NCBI GenBank assembly: GCA_905236445.1 | Contig: CAJOPQ010000099.1 | Location: 1 to 9,057, forward strand | Source: an uncultured Clostridia bacterium | GTDB lineage: Bacteria > Bacillota > Clostridia > Christensenellales > UBA1242 | Direction of reading: 5' to 3' | Length of the DNA: 9,057 nucleotides | Part shown: piece after piece, positions 1 to 6,330 of the stretch | How positions within the stretch are numbered: the first letter of the stretch is position 1 | How the letters are laid out: every line of letters starts with the position of its first letter | Program-made: the position numbers and the translations under genes | Notes under the pieces: model-generated | What the model was told of the DNA's origin: nothing | Databases searched by the model: none | The model's input: the letters and a program-made list of their open reading frames with translations, nothing else

Positions 1-83
1 ATGGTCATTTTTTCATCAATTTTTAATAAGTTAATAAATGTAAAAATCGAACTATAAATCAAGCAATAACTTGTATTTTTTTG

Positions 84-158
84 TGGTGCGCCCACCAAGA
101 CTCGAACTCGGCATAATAGTTCCGAAGACTATTGTGATATCCACTTCACTATGGGCGC
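84..158 (-). tRNA. tRNA-Arg (anticodon TCG), CCA encoded
   Basis: On the minus strand a complete 75-nt cloverleaf can be folded by hand. The acceptor stem is GCGCCCA/TGGGCGC with discriminator A and a genomically encoded CCA at 86-84. T8 and A9 are followed by a 4-bp D stem (GTGA/TCAC) with a GG-containing loop. The anticodon stem is ATAGT/ACTAT with loop CTTCGGA, which puts TCG at positions 34-36, so it reads CGA and probably other CGN arginine codons. The T stem is CCGAG/CTTGG with loop TTCGAGT. All stems are paired apart from ordinary wobbles, so it looks functional. It is the second element of a small transcription unit, 18 nt after the tRNA-like sequence at 177-243. Amino-acid identity rests on the anticodon. 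Confidence 0.93.
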
Positions 159-176
159 AAATTGATTATTTTTTTA

Positions 177-243
177 GTGGGATAATCGAACCCACAAAAT
201 CTGTTCCGAAGACCAATGCTCTATACAATTGAGCTAGTGGAGC
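177..243 (-). pseudogene. Degenerate tRNA-like sequence (Arg TCG-type anticodon loop), 3' acceptor strand missing
   Basis: The minus strand shows a 5' acceptor-like GCTCCAC, then T8/A9, a perfect D stem GCTC/GAGC, and an anticodon loop CTTCGGA identical to that of the neighbouring tRNA-Arg. It then departs from a normal tRNA. The anticodon stem TTGGT/ACAGA has a G-A mismatch and a wobble. The T arm is GTGGG/CCCAC around a 9-nt loop instead of 7. After it comes TAAAAAAAT instead of the GTGGAGC needed to close the acceptor stem, and there is no CCA. It is most simply a decayed tRNA gene, possibly an old duplicate of an arginine tRNA. A tRNA-mimicking RNA element in the leader of the intact tRNA is an alternative that the sequence cannot exclude. 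Confidence 0.72.
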
Positions 244-258
244 ATATACGACATTTTG

Positions 259-286
259 ATTATAACACATAGCGATGAGTTTGCAA
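259..286 (-). promoter_or_regulatory. Promoter of the tRNA unit
   Basis: On the minus strand TTGCAA (286-281) and a consensus TATAAT (264-259) are separated by 16 nt. The first transcribed base would fall near 252, about 10 nt before the tRNA-like sequence. It would drive both that sequence and tRNA-Arg. Confidence 0.7.
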
Positions 287-365
287 TATTATTTTAGCAA
301 ATATATTAATAAACATTCTAACAATCCAAAAATTTTTCATCTGTTGACGCTTTTTACACAATTTG

Positions 366-394
366 TTGGAAAATGTGCAGAACTATGATAATAT
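366..394 (+). promoter_or_regulatory. Promoter of the kinase-like gene
   Basis: TTGGAA (366-371) and TAATAT (389-394) are separated by 17 nt, with an extended -10 TGA immediately upstream. Transcription would start near 401, leaving a leader of about 20 nt that carries the ribosome binding site. It diverges from the tRNA promoter. The earlier in-frame TTG at 363 lies upstream of the predicted transcript, which supports the ATG at 420 as the start. Confidence 0.65.
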
Positions 395-419
395 ATTTAC
401 AAAAAAAGGAGTTCTGATT

Positions 420-1322
420 ATGCAAAGTTATCTTCCATATATTGACAGAACCACTGCTAGCGAATTACTTCAAGTTGTTGGATCTAGATTAATTAGCGAT
501 CGCCGTGGTGGAAATTCATCGGCATATATTGTTGATGACTATTGTGTGTTAAAAACTGGCAATATACCACTTCGAGACAACGGCATAGATTATCCATTAC
601 ACAATGTTATTGAGTCATTACACGAATTCAAAGAGAACGGAGTGAATGTTGTACCTATACTTGGTTATATCTATAATGACGATCAGATTAAAGACCATAT
701 CAATTCTTCTTACACAACTGGATATATAATTCAAGATAGAGCGAAAGGTGCAGAATTGTGGGATTCAAAAAAGCTTCCAACATGGTCGAGTGCAAGTCAA
801 GAGAATTTAGATTATATCATAGATATGCTTAACACTCTAGTTCATGCCCCACAAGAGCATTTCAACAAATTTGTTGAAGATTATAGAAAGATAGATAACA
901 AATTAATGATAGATCCAAGCAAACAATCTAACTTCTTTTACGATCAGCAACTAGGTTTTAGCTTCATAGATCTTAAATTCACAGTTCAAGACAAACGCTG
1001 GGAGCTACAAGATCTATACGGCAATGATTCTCATAGATTTTTTATCTCTGACATATTAAGTGCAACTCTGCTAAGGAATTGTTTTGATTCTTCATTGATA
1101 CCAAACGATTTGCTTCCTATAGTTACAAAAGGCAATCAGTTGATTTGTGCTAAGACAATTAATGCGCTTATGTCTGCTGGTATAACTAAAGAAAACATCT
1201 TAGATGCATTCTCTTCACAGGAAACATACAACGGATCAAGTAGTGGATTTTCTGCATTTGGAATAGATGAGGAGTTTGTAACAAATTTGTTTCAAAAAGA
1301 ATCACCTGCAACAATTGAATAA
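420..1322 (+). CDS. Hypothetical protein with a remote protein-kinase/APH-like fold
   Basis: The protein is 300 aa, TAA stop. I chose the ATG at 420 because AAGGAG sits 8 nt upstream; a TTG start at 363 would add 19 residues but lies inside the promoter. I do not recognise a named family. The pattern resembles the protein-kinase/aminoglycoside-phosphotransferase superfold. There is a glycine/serine-rich turn at 29-34 (RGGNSS) followed by a strand, then VLK with K45, and a helix with E65. A hinge-like strand GYIIQDRAKG lies at 101-110. IDPSKQSNFFYD at 164-175 looks like a catalytic loop, with D165 and N171, and IDL at 183-185 looks like the metal-binding aspartate. Oddities are the D-to-N distance of 6 instead of 5 and no HxD histidine. 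No signal peptide or membrane helix is visible. It is monocistronic, between the divergent tRNA unit and convergent ileS. The substrate is unknown and the fold assignment is inference; a pseudokinase is possible. Confidence 0.6.
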   Translation: MQSYLPYIDRTTASELLQVVGSRLISDRRGGNSSAYIVDDYCVLKTGNIPLRDNGIDYPLHNVIESLHEFKENGVNVVPILGYIYNDDQIKDHINSSYTTGYIIQDRAKGAELWDSKKLPTWSSASQENLDYIIDMLNTLVHAPQEHFNKFVEDYRKIDNKLMIDPSKQSNFFYDQQLGFSFIDLKFTVQDKRWELQDLYGNDSHRFFISDILSATLLRNCFDSSLIPNDLLPIVTKGNQLICAKTINALMSAGITKENILDAFSSQETYNGSSSGFSAFGIDEEFVTNLFQKESPATIE

Positions 1323-1372
1323 TATTTACTTTATGACAAACTGTGATAATATATTGTCAACAAGTGGTTTAA

Positions 1373-1406
1373 AAATACCACCAAGTAGTTTTGCTTGGTG
1401 GTATTT
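1373..1406. terminator. Intrinsic terminator shared by the convergent kinase-like gene and ileS
   Basis: AAATACCACCAAG (1373-1385) and CTTGGTGGTATTT (1394-1406) form a perfect 13-bp stem with an 8-nt loop. It lies between the two convergent stop codons. The plus strand continues into CTGTATTTT. The minus strand has a run of five T that starts within the stem, so it can plausibly act in both directions. Confidence 0.85.
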
Positions 1407-1438
1407 CTGTATTTTATACATATGTATTCTCAATATTA

Positions 1439-4400
1439 TTATGACTTACTTATTGCAATTTTTACAACTTTGCCATTGTATTCGAAATCATCATCTGTAT
1501 CGACATTTCCAACTACAATATCAGTAGTCAAAATATCTTGCATAATCGATTTCTTGTTTGCAATTATAATATCTTGCAGTTCTGGGTCTCCACTAATTGT
1601 AATAACAATTCTATCTGTCACAGCGAAGTCTGTACTCTTTCTCATTGCTTGAACTTTTGATACAAATTCTCTAAGCATTCCTTCCAACAACAATTCCTTG
1701 CTGATGTGTGTGTCCAAGATAATTGCAAGACTGTTCTCGCTTGCTGACGCAAAGCCCTCTTTCTCTGATACTGAAGATAGAATATCTTCTGCTCCAAATT
1801 CTACCTCGGTGCCAGCAATAGTTGTTGTGTATACACCACTATCTTTAATCTTACCCATTACTTCTTTGGCATCGCAGTTTTGTAAGAACTCTCTTATTTC
1901 ACCTATCAATTTGCCATATTTTGGTCCAAGCGTCTTAAGTTGTGGTTTTAAGTTATAATTAACAAATTGATCCAGATTCTCATTCTCGACAATTTCTTTG
2001 ACATTCAATTCTTCCTTAATCTCGTTAAGAAGATCATTAGACAAATTTACCTTGCCATTGCCGTCTGTTATATACAATTTCGATAGTGGCTGTCTTATCT
2101 TAATATTAGATAGATTCCTTGCACTTCTTCCCAATTCTGTAAACTTATATGTTAGCTCCATGTCACTTATTAAGCCTTCATCTATAAGTTTAGTCTCTGC
2201 TACTGGATAATTTGTCAAATGCACAGATATAGGAGCGTCTTTGAAGAACGGTCTAGTTATATTCTGATATATTTCCTCTGTTACAAAAGGAACAAAAGGA
2301 GCACATAATCGATTGACGCCATCTAGCACTGTATATAACGTTACATATGCGGCTTTCTTATCTTCGGTAAAGCCACCACCCCAGTATCTCTTTCGGCAAC
2401 GTCTAATGTACCAATTGGATAATTCATCTACAAATTCTTGTATTGCACGAGAACTCTCAGTGCAGTGATATGCGTTAAGTTCTTGTGTTACATATTCAAC
2501 AAGTTTGTTGTATTTGCTAAGTACCCATCTATCCATAACACTAAGTTTGCAATCCTCTAGTGTATATTTGCTAGGATCAAAATTGTCTATATCTGCATAC
2601 AGCACATAGAATGCATAAGTATTCCATAATGTTCCGAAGAAGTTTTTGATAGTTTCGCCAGCGCTCTTAACACTCATTGGCTGATTGTTCCAAGGTTGTG
2701 TTGTACTATAGAAACTCCACCTTACTGCATCAGCTCCCACTTGATTAATTATTTCTAGTGGTGGTCTGTAATTGCCTAGACTCTTAGATAGTTTTGCACC
2801 ATTGTCGTCTACAACCATACCACTTGCAATACAGTTTCTAAATGGTGCTTTGCCAAATAACGCAGTTCCCAATACTAGTTGTGTATAGAACCAACCACGA
2901 CATTGGTCTACTCCCTCGCTAATAAAGTCTGCAGGGAATCTCTTCTCGAATTCGTCTTTGTTTTCGAATGGATAATGAAATTGTGCAAATGGCATACTTC
3001 CACTGTCGTACCAACAATCTATTACATCGGGAACTCTTGTCATCTCCCCACCACATTTATCACAGACAATCTTTATTTCATCTACATATGGCTTATGCAA
3101 CTCGACATCGGCAGTCAAATGACCAAGTTTTCTCAATTCTTCTTTCGAGCCAATTACATGATAATGCCCACACGAACATTGCCATACTGGAAGTGGTGTT
3201 CCCCAATATCTATCACGAGAAAGGCACCAGTCTACTACATTTTCTAGCCAATTGCCCATACGACCATTCTTAATTGTCTCTGGCAACCAGTTGATACCTT
3301 TGTTGTTCTCTATCAACTTATCTTTAATGGCCGTTGTTCTAACAAACCAACCATTTCTTGCAAAATATATAAGTGGAGATTTACATCGCCAACAATGTGG
3401 ATATTCATGCTTATGCTTCTCTAACTTGAATATCTTTCCAGCAGCTTTCAAGTCAAATGCAACTTCTTCGTTGGCCTCGAATACATTTCTTCCAGAATAC
3501 TTGCCACAACCGTCCTTGAATTTGCCGTCGCTTCCGACAAGTTGTACGAAAGGTAGATTGTATTGCATGCCTACTTGAGAATCTTCTGCACCATAAGCTG
3601 GAGCAATATGTACAATACCCGTTCCATCGGTTAATGTAACATAGTCTGCACACGTTACATAATATCCATTTGCTTTTGCTTTGTCATCTGTAAAATCAAA
3701 TAATCGCTCATACTTTCTTCTCTCTAGTTCCTTGCCAACATATTTTTGAACAATCTCATAATTCTCACTAAAATACTTGCCTACTAGAGCCTCTGCCATA
3801 ATATAATTAGCACCCTCATATGCAACCTTGACATATGTTTCCTTTGGATTAACTGCAAGAGCAATGTTAGATGGCAATGTCCATGGGGTTGTAGTCCATG
3901 CAAGATAATATGTATTGTCCTCATCTGTTGCTTTAAATTTAGCAACTGCAGTCAAGTCGTTTCGCTCTTTATACGCTTGTGCTACTTCGTGACTAGAAAG
4001 TGCCGTTCCACAACTAGGACAACTAGGCAGAACCTTGTATCCTCTGTATAACAAACCTTTCTTGTCTAACTCTTTTAGACTCCACCACACACTCTCAATA
4101 TAGTCATCGTGATATGTCACATAGCAATCATCGTCCATGTTGACAAAGTATCCAACTCTCTCACTAAACTCTTTCCATAGATCTACATATTTCCACACAT
4201 CTTTCTTGCAGGCTTCAACAAAGTTCTCTATACCATACTTCTCTATCTCTTGCTTGCCAGATATTCCTATCTCTTTCTCTACAGATATCTCAACAGGCAA
4301 TCCATGAGTATCCCAGCCACCTTTTCTTGGAACATAATATCCCTGCATAGACTTCGCTCTATTAAATACATCTTTAAGCGATCTTGTAAGAACGTGCCCA

Positions 4401-4564
4401 GTATGTGGCATGCCATTCGCTGTTGGAGGTCCTTCATAGAAACTAAATACTTCAGCCCCTTCGTTGTTCTTCAAACACTTACCCTTGACATCGTTTTGTC
4501 GCCAAAAATCCAGTATTTCTTGCTCTGTTTTTGGCAAATTTAATTCTGTAACTTTCTTATACAT
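1439..4564 (-). CDS. ileS: Isoleucyl-tRNA synthetase, type 2 (eukaryote-like)
   Basis: The enzyme charges tRNA-Ile with isoleucine in the cytoplasm and edits misactivated valine. It is 1041 aa, starting at ATG 4564 with AGGAAG 8 nt upstream; a GTG at 4573 overlaps that ribosome binding site and is rejected. The class I signatures are HTGH (54-57, HIGH motif) and KLSKS (591-595). The CP1 editing domain shows TTTPWTLPSN (224-233) and GTGIVHIAPAYG (314-325). Cysteine pairs that may bind zinc lie at 182/185, 391/394, 463/465 and 501/504, and WYDSG is at 518-522. The length of about 1040 aa, the HIAPAYG form of the editing motif and the absence of a C-terminal zinc finger fit IleRS type 2 rather than the roughly 930-aa bacterial type 1. 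Type 2 enzymes are typically far less sensitive to mupirocin. The HxGH motif is canonical, not swapped. Expression is controlled by the T-box leader at 4666-4930. Confidence 0.97.
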   Translation of the reverse strand: MYKKVTELNLPKTEQEILDFWRQNDVKGKCLKNNEGAEVFSFYEGPPTANGMPHTGHVLTRSLKDVFNRAKSMQGYYVPRKGGWDTHGLPVEISVEKEIGISGKQEIEKYGIENFVEACKKDVWKYVDLWKEFSERVGYFVNMDDDCYVTYHDDYIESVWWSLKELDKKGLLYRGYKVLPSCPSCGTALSSHEVAQAYKERNDLTAVAKFKATDEDNTYYLAWTTTPWTLPSNIALAVNPKETYVKVAYEGANYIMAEALVGKYFSENYEIVQKYVGKELERRKYERLFDFTDDKAKANGYYVTCADYVTLTDGTGIVHIAPAYGAEDSQVGMQYNLPFVQLVGSDGKFKDGCGKYSGRNVFEANEEVAFDLKAAGKIFKLEKHKHEYPHCWRCKSPLIYFARNGWFVRTTAIKDKLIENNKGINWLPETIKNGRMGNWLENVVDWCLSRDRYWGTPLPVWQCSCGHYHVIGSKEELRKLGHLTADVELHKPYVDEIKIVCDKCGGEMTRVPDVIDCWYDSGSMPFAQFHYPFENKDEFEKRFPADFISEGVDQCRGWFYTQLVLGTALFGKAPFRNCIASGMVVDDNGAKLSKSLGNYRPPLEIINQVGADAVRWSFYSTTQPWNNQPMSVKSAGETIKNFFGTLWNTYAFYVLYADIDNFDPSKYTLEDCKLSVMDRWVLSKYNKLVEYVTQELNAYHCTESSRAIQEFVDELSNWYIRRCRKRYWGGGFTEDKKAAYVTLYTVLDGVNRLCAPFVPFVTEEIYQNITRPFFKDAPISVHLTNYPVAETKLIDEGLISDMELTYKFTELGRSARNLSNIKIRQPLSKLYITDGNGKVNLSNDLLNEIKEELNVKEIVENENLDQFVNYNLKPQLKTLGPKYGKLIGEIREFLQNCDAKEVMGKIKDSGVYTTTIAGTEVEFGAEDILSSVSEKEGFASASENSLAIILDTHISKELLLEGMLREFVSKVQAMRKSTDFAVTDRIVITISGDPELQDIIIANKKSIMQDILTTDIVVGNVDTDDDFEYNGKVVKIAISKS

Positions 4565-4665
4565 AATTTCCACTTCCTTTTATTTTTTTTGTAATATTTT
4601 GGGAAATCGTATTTTGTCAGTTGTCAACATTTGTAGTGATAATGTTGATAACCTTATTACAAAAC

Positions 4666-4702
4666 AAAAAAATCCCCAGCAAAAACAAGATTTCGCCAAG
4701 GA
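4666..4702 (-). terminator. Regulated terminator of the ileS T-box
   Basis: On the minus strand UCCUUGGCGAAA (4702-4691) pairs with UUUUGCUGGGGA (4684-4673), giving 12 bp with several G-U wobbles and a 6-nt loop, followed directly by seven U (4672-4666). Its 5' arm is the loop and second helix of the antiterminator, so the two folds exclude each other. Confidence 0.85.
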
Positions 4703-4930
4703 AACTATACCACTTGTTATTGCCTTAGAAGCTATCACTTCCTACTTCTATTACGGGAAGTCCCGTCCTTGCTTACTATAAATACTCGTTCAGCAAAGCA
4801 ACTCTGGGAGGGATAACACCATTCAATTAATTTATAAGGCCGATCTGTTGTTTTGCACCAACCAACAACTCTCTTGCACTTTATGCAATCCGCACCTTAC
4901 GTGTCTTGTCTCCCATCAAACGTTTTTAAC
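4666..4930 (-). promoter_or_regulatory. T-box riboswitch leader of ileS (tRNA-Ile sensing), divergent consensus
   Basis: Read on the minus strand. Stem I begins with GGGAG (4914-4910), closed by CUCCC (4810-4806), and carries the hallmark AGAGAG bulge followed by hairpin GUUGUU/AACAAC with a GGUUGGUGCAA loop. An Ile codon AUC (4814-4812) faces ACAA in the basal internal loop and is the candidate specifier; AUU at 4827-4825 is an alternative. A stem ACGGG/CCCGU lies at 4766-4753. The antiterminator is AACAAG (4718-4713), a 7-nt bulge UGGUAUA (4712-4706), GUUUC, loop, GAAAU, then CUUGUU (4689-4684). UGGU can pair with the ACCA end of uncharged tRNA-Ile. The competing terminator at 4702-4666 uses the antiterminator's loop and 3' parts. 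Only UGGU survives of the usual AGGGUGGNACCGCG, so a motif search could miss it. It raises ileS transcription when tRNA-Ile is uncharged. Confidence 0.88.
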
Positions 4931-4936
4931 ACTTAT

Positions 4937-4965
4937 ATATTAAACTTTAGATTTTCTTTTGTCAA
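4937..4965 (-). promoter_or_regulatory. Promoter of ileS and its T-box leader
   Basis: On the minus strand a consensus TTGACA (4965-4960) and TAATAT (4942-4937) are separated by exactly 17 nt. Transcription should start near 4930, just before T-box Stem I. It lies directly after the trpS terminator, so ileS is its own unit. Confidence 0.88.
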
Positions 4966-4989
4966 GCGTTTTTCAAAAAAGAATTTTAT

Positions 4990-5025
4990 AAAAAATCAAC
5001 CTTGCAAAAATCTTCTTTTGCAAGG
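4990..5025 (-). terminator. Intrinsic terminator of trpS
   Basis: CCTTGCAAAA (5025-5016 on the minus strand) and TTTTGCAAGG (5009-5000) form a perfect 10-bp stem with a 6-nt loop, extendable by an A-U and a G-U pair. It is followed by UUGA and six U (4995-4990). It separates trpS from the ileS promoter. Confidence 0.87.
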
Positions 5026-5178
5026 TCAAAGTGTCTATATTATTATTGTAGCACTAGCATTTTAACTGAAATCTACAGGCGTAGGATATGCAGTTATGTT
5101 AGCAATTAGCATAATGGATATAGCAATTAATATTTACTACTAACGCCTTATTTAATATCATTTAATTTTTTAATTGCA
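5026..5178 (-). other. Long trpS 3' untranslated region, no gene recognised
   Basis: About 150 nt lie between the trpS stop and its terminator. I see no convincing gene. The one visible structure is a long-range pairing of GGCGTTAG (5147-5140, minus strand) with CTACGCC (5084-5078), with one bulge. A 16-codon open frame starting at ATG 5112 has no ribosome binding site and is probably chance. Confidence 0.4.
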
Positions 5179-6168
5179 TTAATTAACGCCAATTGCTTTT
5201 CTAACTCTTTGAAGTGTCTTAGTGGCTATTTTGCGTGCCTTAACTGCACCATCTTCTAATATCTTGTCTACCTCATCTCTATGCGACATGTAATAATCAT
5301 ATTTTGTTCTCATAGGTGCAATATATTCATTCATCACTCTGTATAACTCTTTCTTGGCATCACCCCAGCCAATACCTGTGCTTAACTTCTCGTCCATAAC
5401 CTTTTGTTCAGATTCGCTGGCAAACAGCTTGTACAATTTGTTAATAACGCAATCTAGTGGCTTTGGATCGGTAGGAAGAGAACTGTCTGTCACTATTCGA
5501 TTAATCGTCTTCTGCAATGTTTTCTCATCGCAAAACAGTGGAATTGTGTTGTTGTAACTCTTGCTCATCTTTCTTCCGTCTAGACCAAGAAGTGTACAAG
5601 TGTTGTCCTCTATGTAGTATTGTGGCTCTTTCAAAATATTGCCATATTTCAAATTAAAATTATGGCAAATATCCCTTGCAATCTCTAAGTGTTGCTTCTG
5701 ATCAAGTCCAATTGGTACACAATCTGCATCTAATAGCATTATGTCTGAAGCCATAAGTATAGGATAGTTATACAATCCCATATTAACACCTTCGTCTACT
5801 GTAACACCTGCTTCTGCGTTGCGTTCAACAATAGCCTTATAAGCATGGGCTCTATTCATTAGCCCCTTAGGAGTAACATTGTTAAGTATCCAGTTAAGCT
5901 CGAACACCTCTGGAACATCGCTCTGTCTATAGAAAACAACCTTGTTAGGATCAAGTCCACAGGCTAGCCATGTGCACGCAATCTCGTATGTATATTCAAT
6001 CATGTCTTCTTTGTTTTGCAAGGTAGTTAGCGCATGATAATCTGCTATGAAGTAGAAATTCTCTGCATCTTGTTGCTTGCTGAACTCTATGGCCGGCTTA
6101 ATTGCGCCAAAGTAATTACCTATGTGCGCCCTACCTGTTGGCTTAATACCAGTTAGATATCTTTTCAC
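5179..6168 (-). CDS. trpS: Tryptophanyl-tRNA synthetase
   Basis: The enzyme activates tryptophan with ATP and loads it on tRNA-Trp in the cytoplasm; the family acts as a homodimer. The protein is 329 aa, the usual bacterial length, and starts at a GTG (6168) supported by a very strong AAAGGAGGGG 7 nt upstream. The class I HIGH-type motif is PTGRAHIGNYFGA (10-22), with HIGN in the third and fourth positions as is normal for TrpRS. KMSKS is at 200-204. The segment from YPILMASDIMLLDAD (135-149) to GLDQKQHLE (154-162) matches the tryptophan-binding and dimer core of the family. It has its own promoter and terminator and lies between the nrd operon and ileS. I see no T-box, Trp-rich leader peptide or other attenuator in its short leader, so regulation by tryptophan is not evident. 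Confidence 0.97.
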   Translation of the reverse strand: MKRYLTGIKPTGRAHIGNYFGAIKPAIEFSKQQDAENFYFIADYHALTTLQNKEDMIEYTYEIACTWLACGLDPNKVVFYRQSDVPEVFELNWILNNVTPKGLMNRAHAYKAIVERNAEAGVTVDEGVNMGLYNYPILMASDIMLLDADCVPIGLDQKQHLEIARDICHNFNLKYGNILKEPQYYIEDNTCTLLGLDGRKMSKSYNNTIPLFCDEKTLQKTINRIVTDSSLPTDPKPLDCVINKLYKLFASESEQKVMDEKLSTGIGWGDAKKELYRVMNEYIAPMRTKYDYYMSHRDEVDKILEDGAVKARKIATKTLQRVRKAIGVN

Positions 6169-6201
6169 TGGATAACCCCTCCTTTTGTAAATATTACTTT
6201 T

Positions 6202-6231
6202 AATCTAGCACATTGTATGGATATAAGTCAA
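6202..6231 (-). promoter_or_regulatory. Promoter of trpS
   Basis: On the minus strand TTGACT (6231-6226) and TAGATT (6207-6202) are separated by 18 nt, with an extended -10 TGC just before the latter. The transcript would start near 6195 and give a leader of about 25 nt that contains the ribosome binding site. Confidence 0.65.
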
Positions 6232-6258
6232 TCAAAAATACATTTATTTATCCTTAAC

Positions 6259-6316
6259 AAAAAGGACAATTGATATTTTCCTTGCATTAATATGGCAAGT
6301 CAATATGTCAATTGTC
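6259..6316 (-). terminator. Terminator of the nrdD-trxB-nrdG operon
   Basis: The minus strand has GACAATTGA (6316-6308) and TCAATTGTC (6273-6265) as 9-bp outer arms. An inner hairpin CTTGC/GCAAG lies between them with a few mismatches. The structure is followed by C and five T (6263-6259). It sits just after the nrdG stop codon. Confidence 0.8.
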
Positions 6317-6330
6317 GTGTATTTACAATC

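Noticed and set aside
40..83. Terminator after tRNA-Arg
   Set aside because: Only a 4-bp CAAG/CTTG hairpin without an adjacent U tract is present, so transcription may continue past the left edge.
363..419. N-terminal extension of the kinase-like gene from TTG at 363
   Set aside because: It lies within the -35/-10 region and upstream of the predicted transcript start, while ATG 420 has AAGGAG at ideal spacing.
1395..3653. Several open frames of 60-120 codons overlapping ileS in other frames
   Set aside because: They are shadows of the long ileS frame, with odd composition and no ribosome binding sites or recognisable domains.
4565..4573. ileS start at GTG 4573
   Set aside because: It overlaps the AGGAAG ribosome binding site serving the ATG at 4564.
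4592..4627. Possible second ileS promoter with TTGACA downstream of the T-box terminator
   Set aside because: No -10 hexamer occurs at 16-18 nt; the TTGACA is part of the hairpin at 4620-4652.
4853..5065. Plus-strand open frame opposite the T-box leader (and another at 4464-4781)
   Set aside because: They are antisense to T-box, promoter and terminator elements, have low-complexity composition and no ribosome binding site.
5179..6330. T-box or Trp-rich leader peptide for trpS
   Set aside because: The leader from the predicted promoter is only about 25 nt, with no T-box motif and no open frame with Trp codons.
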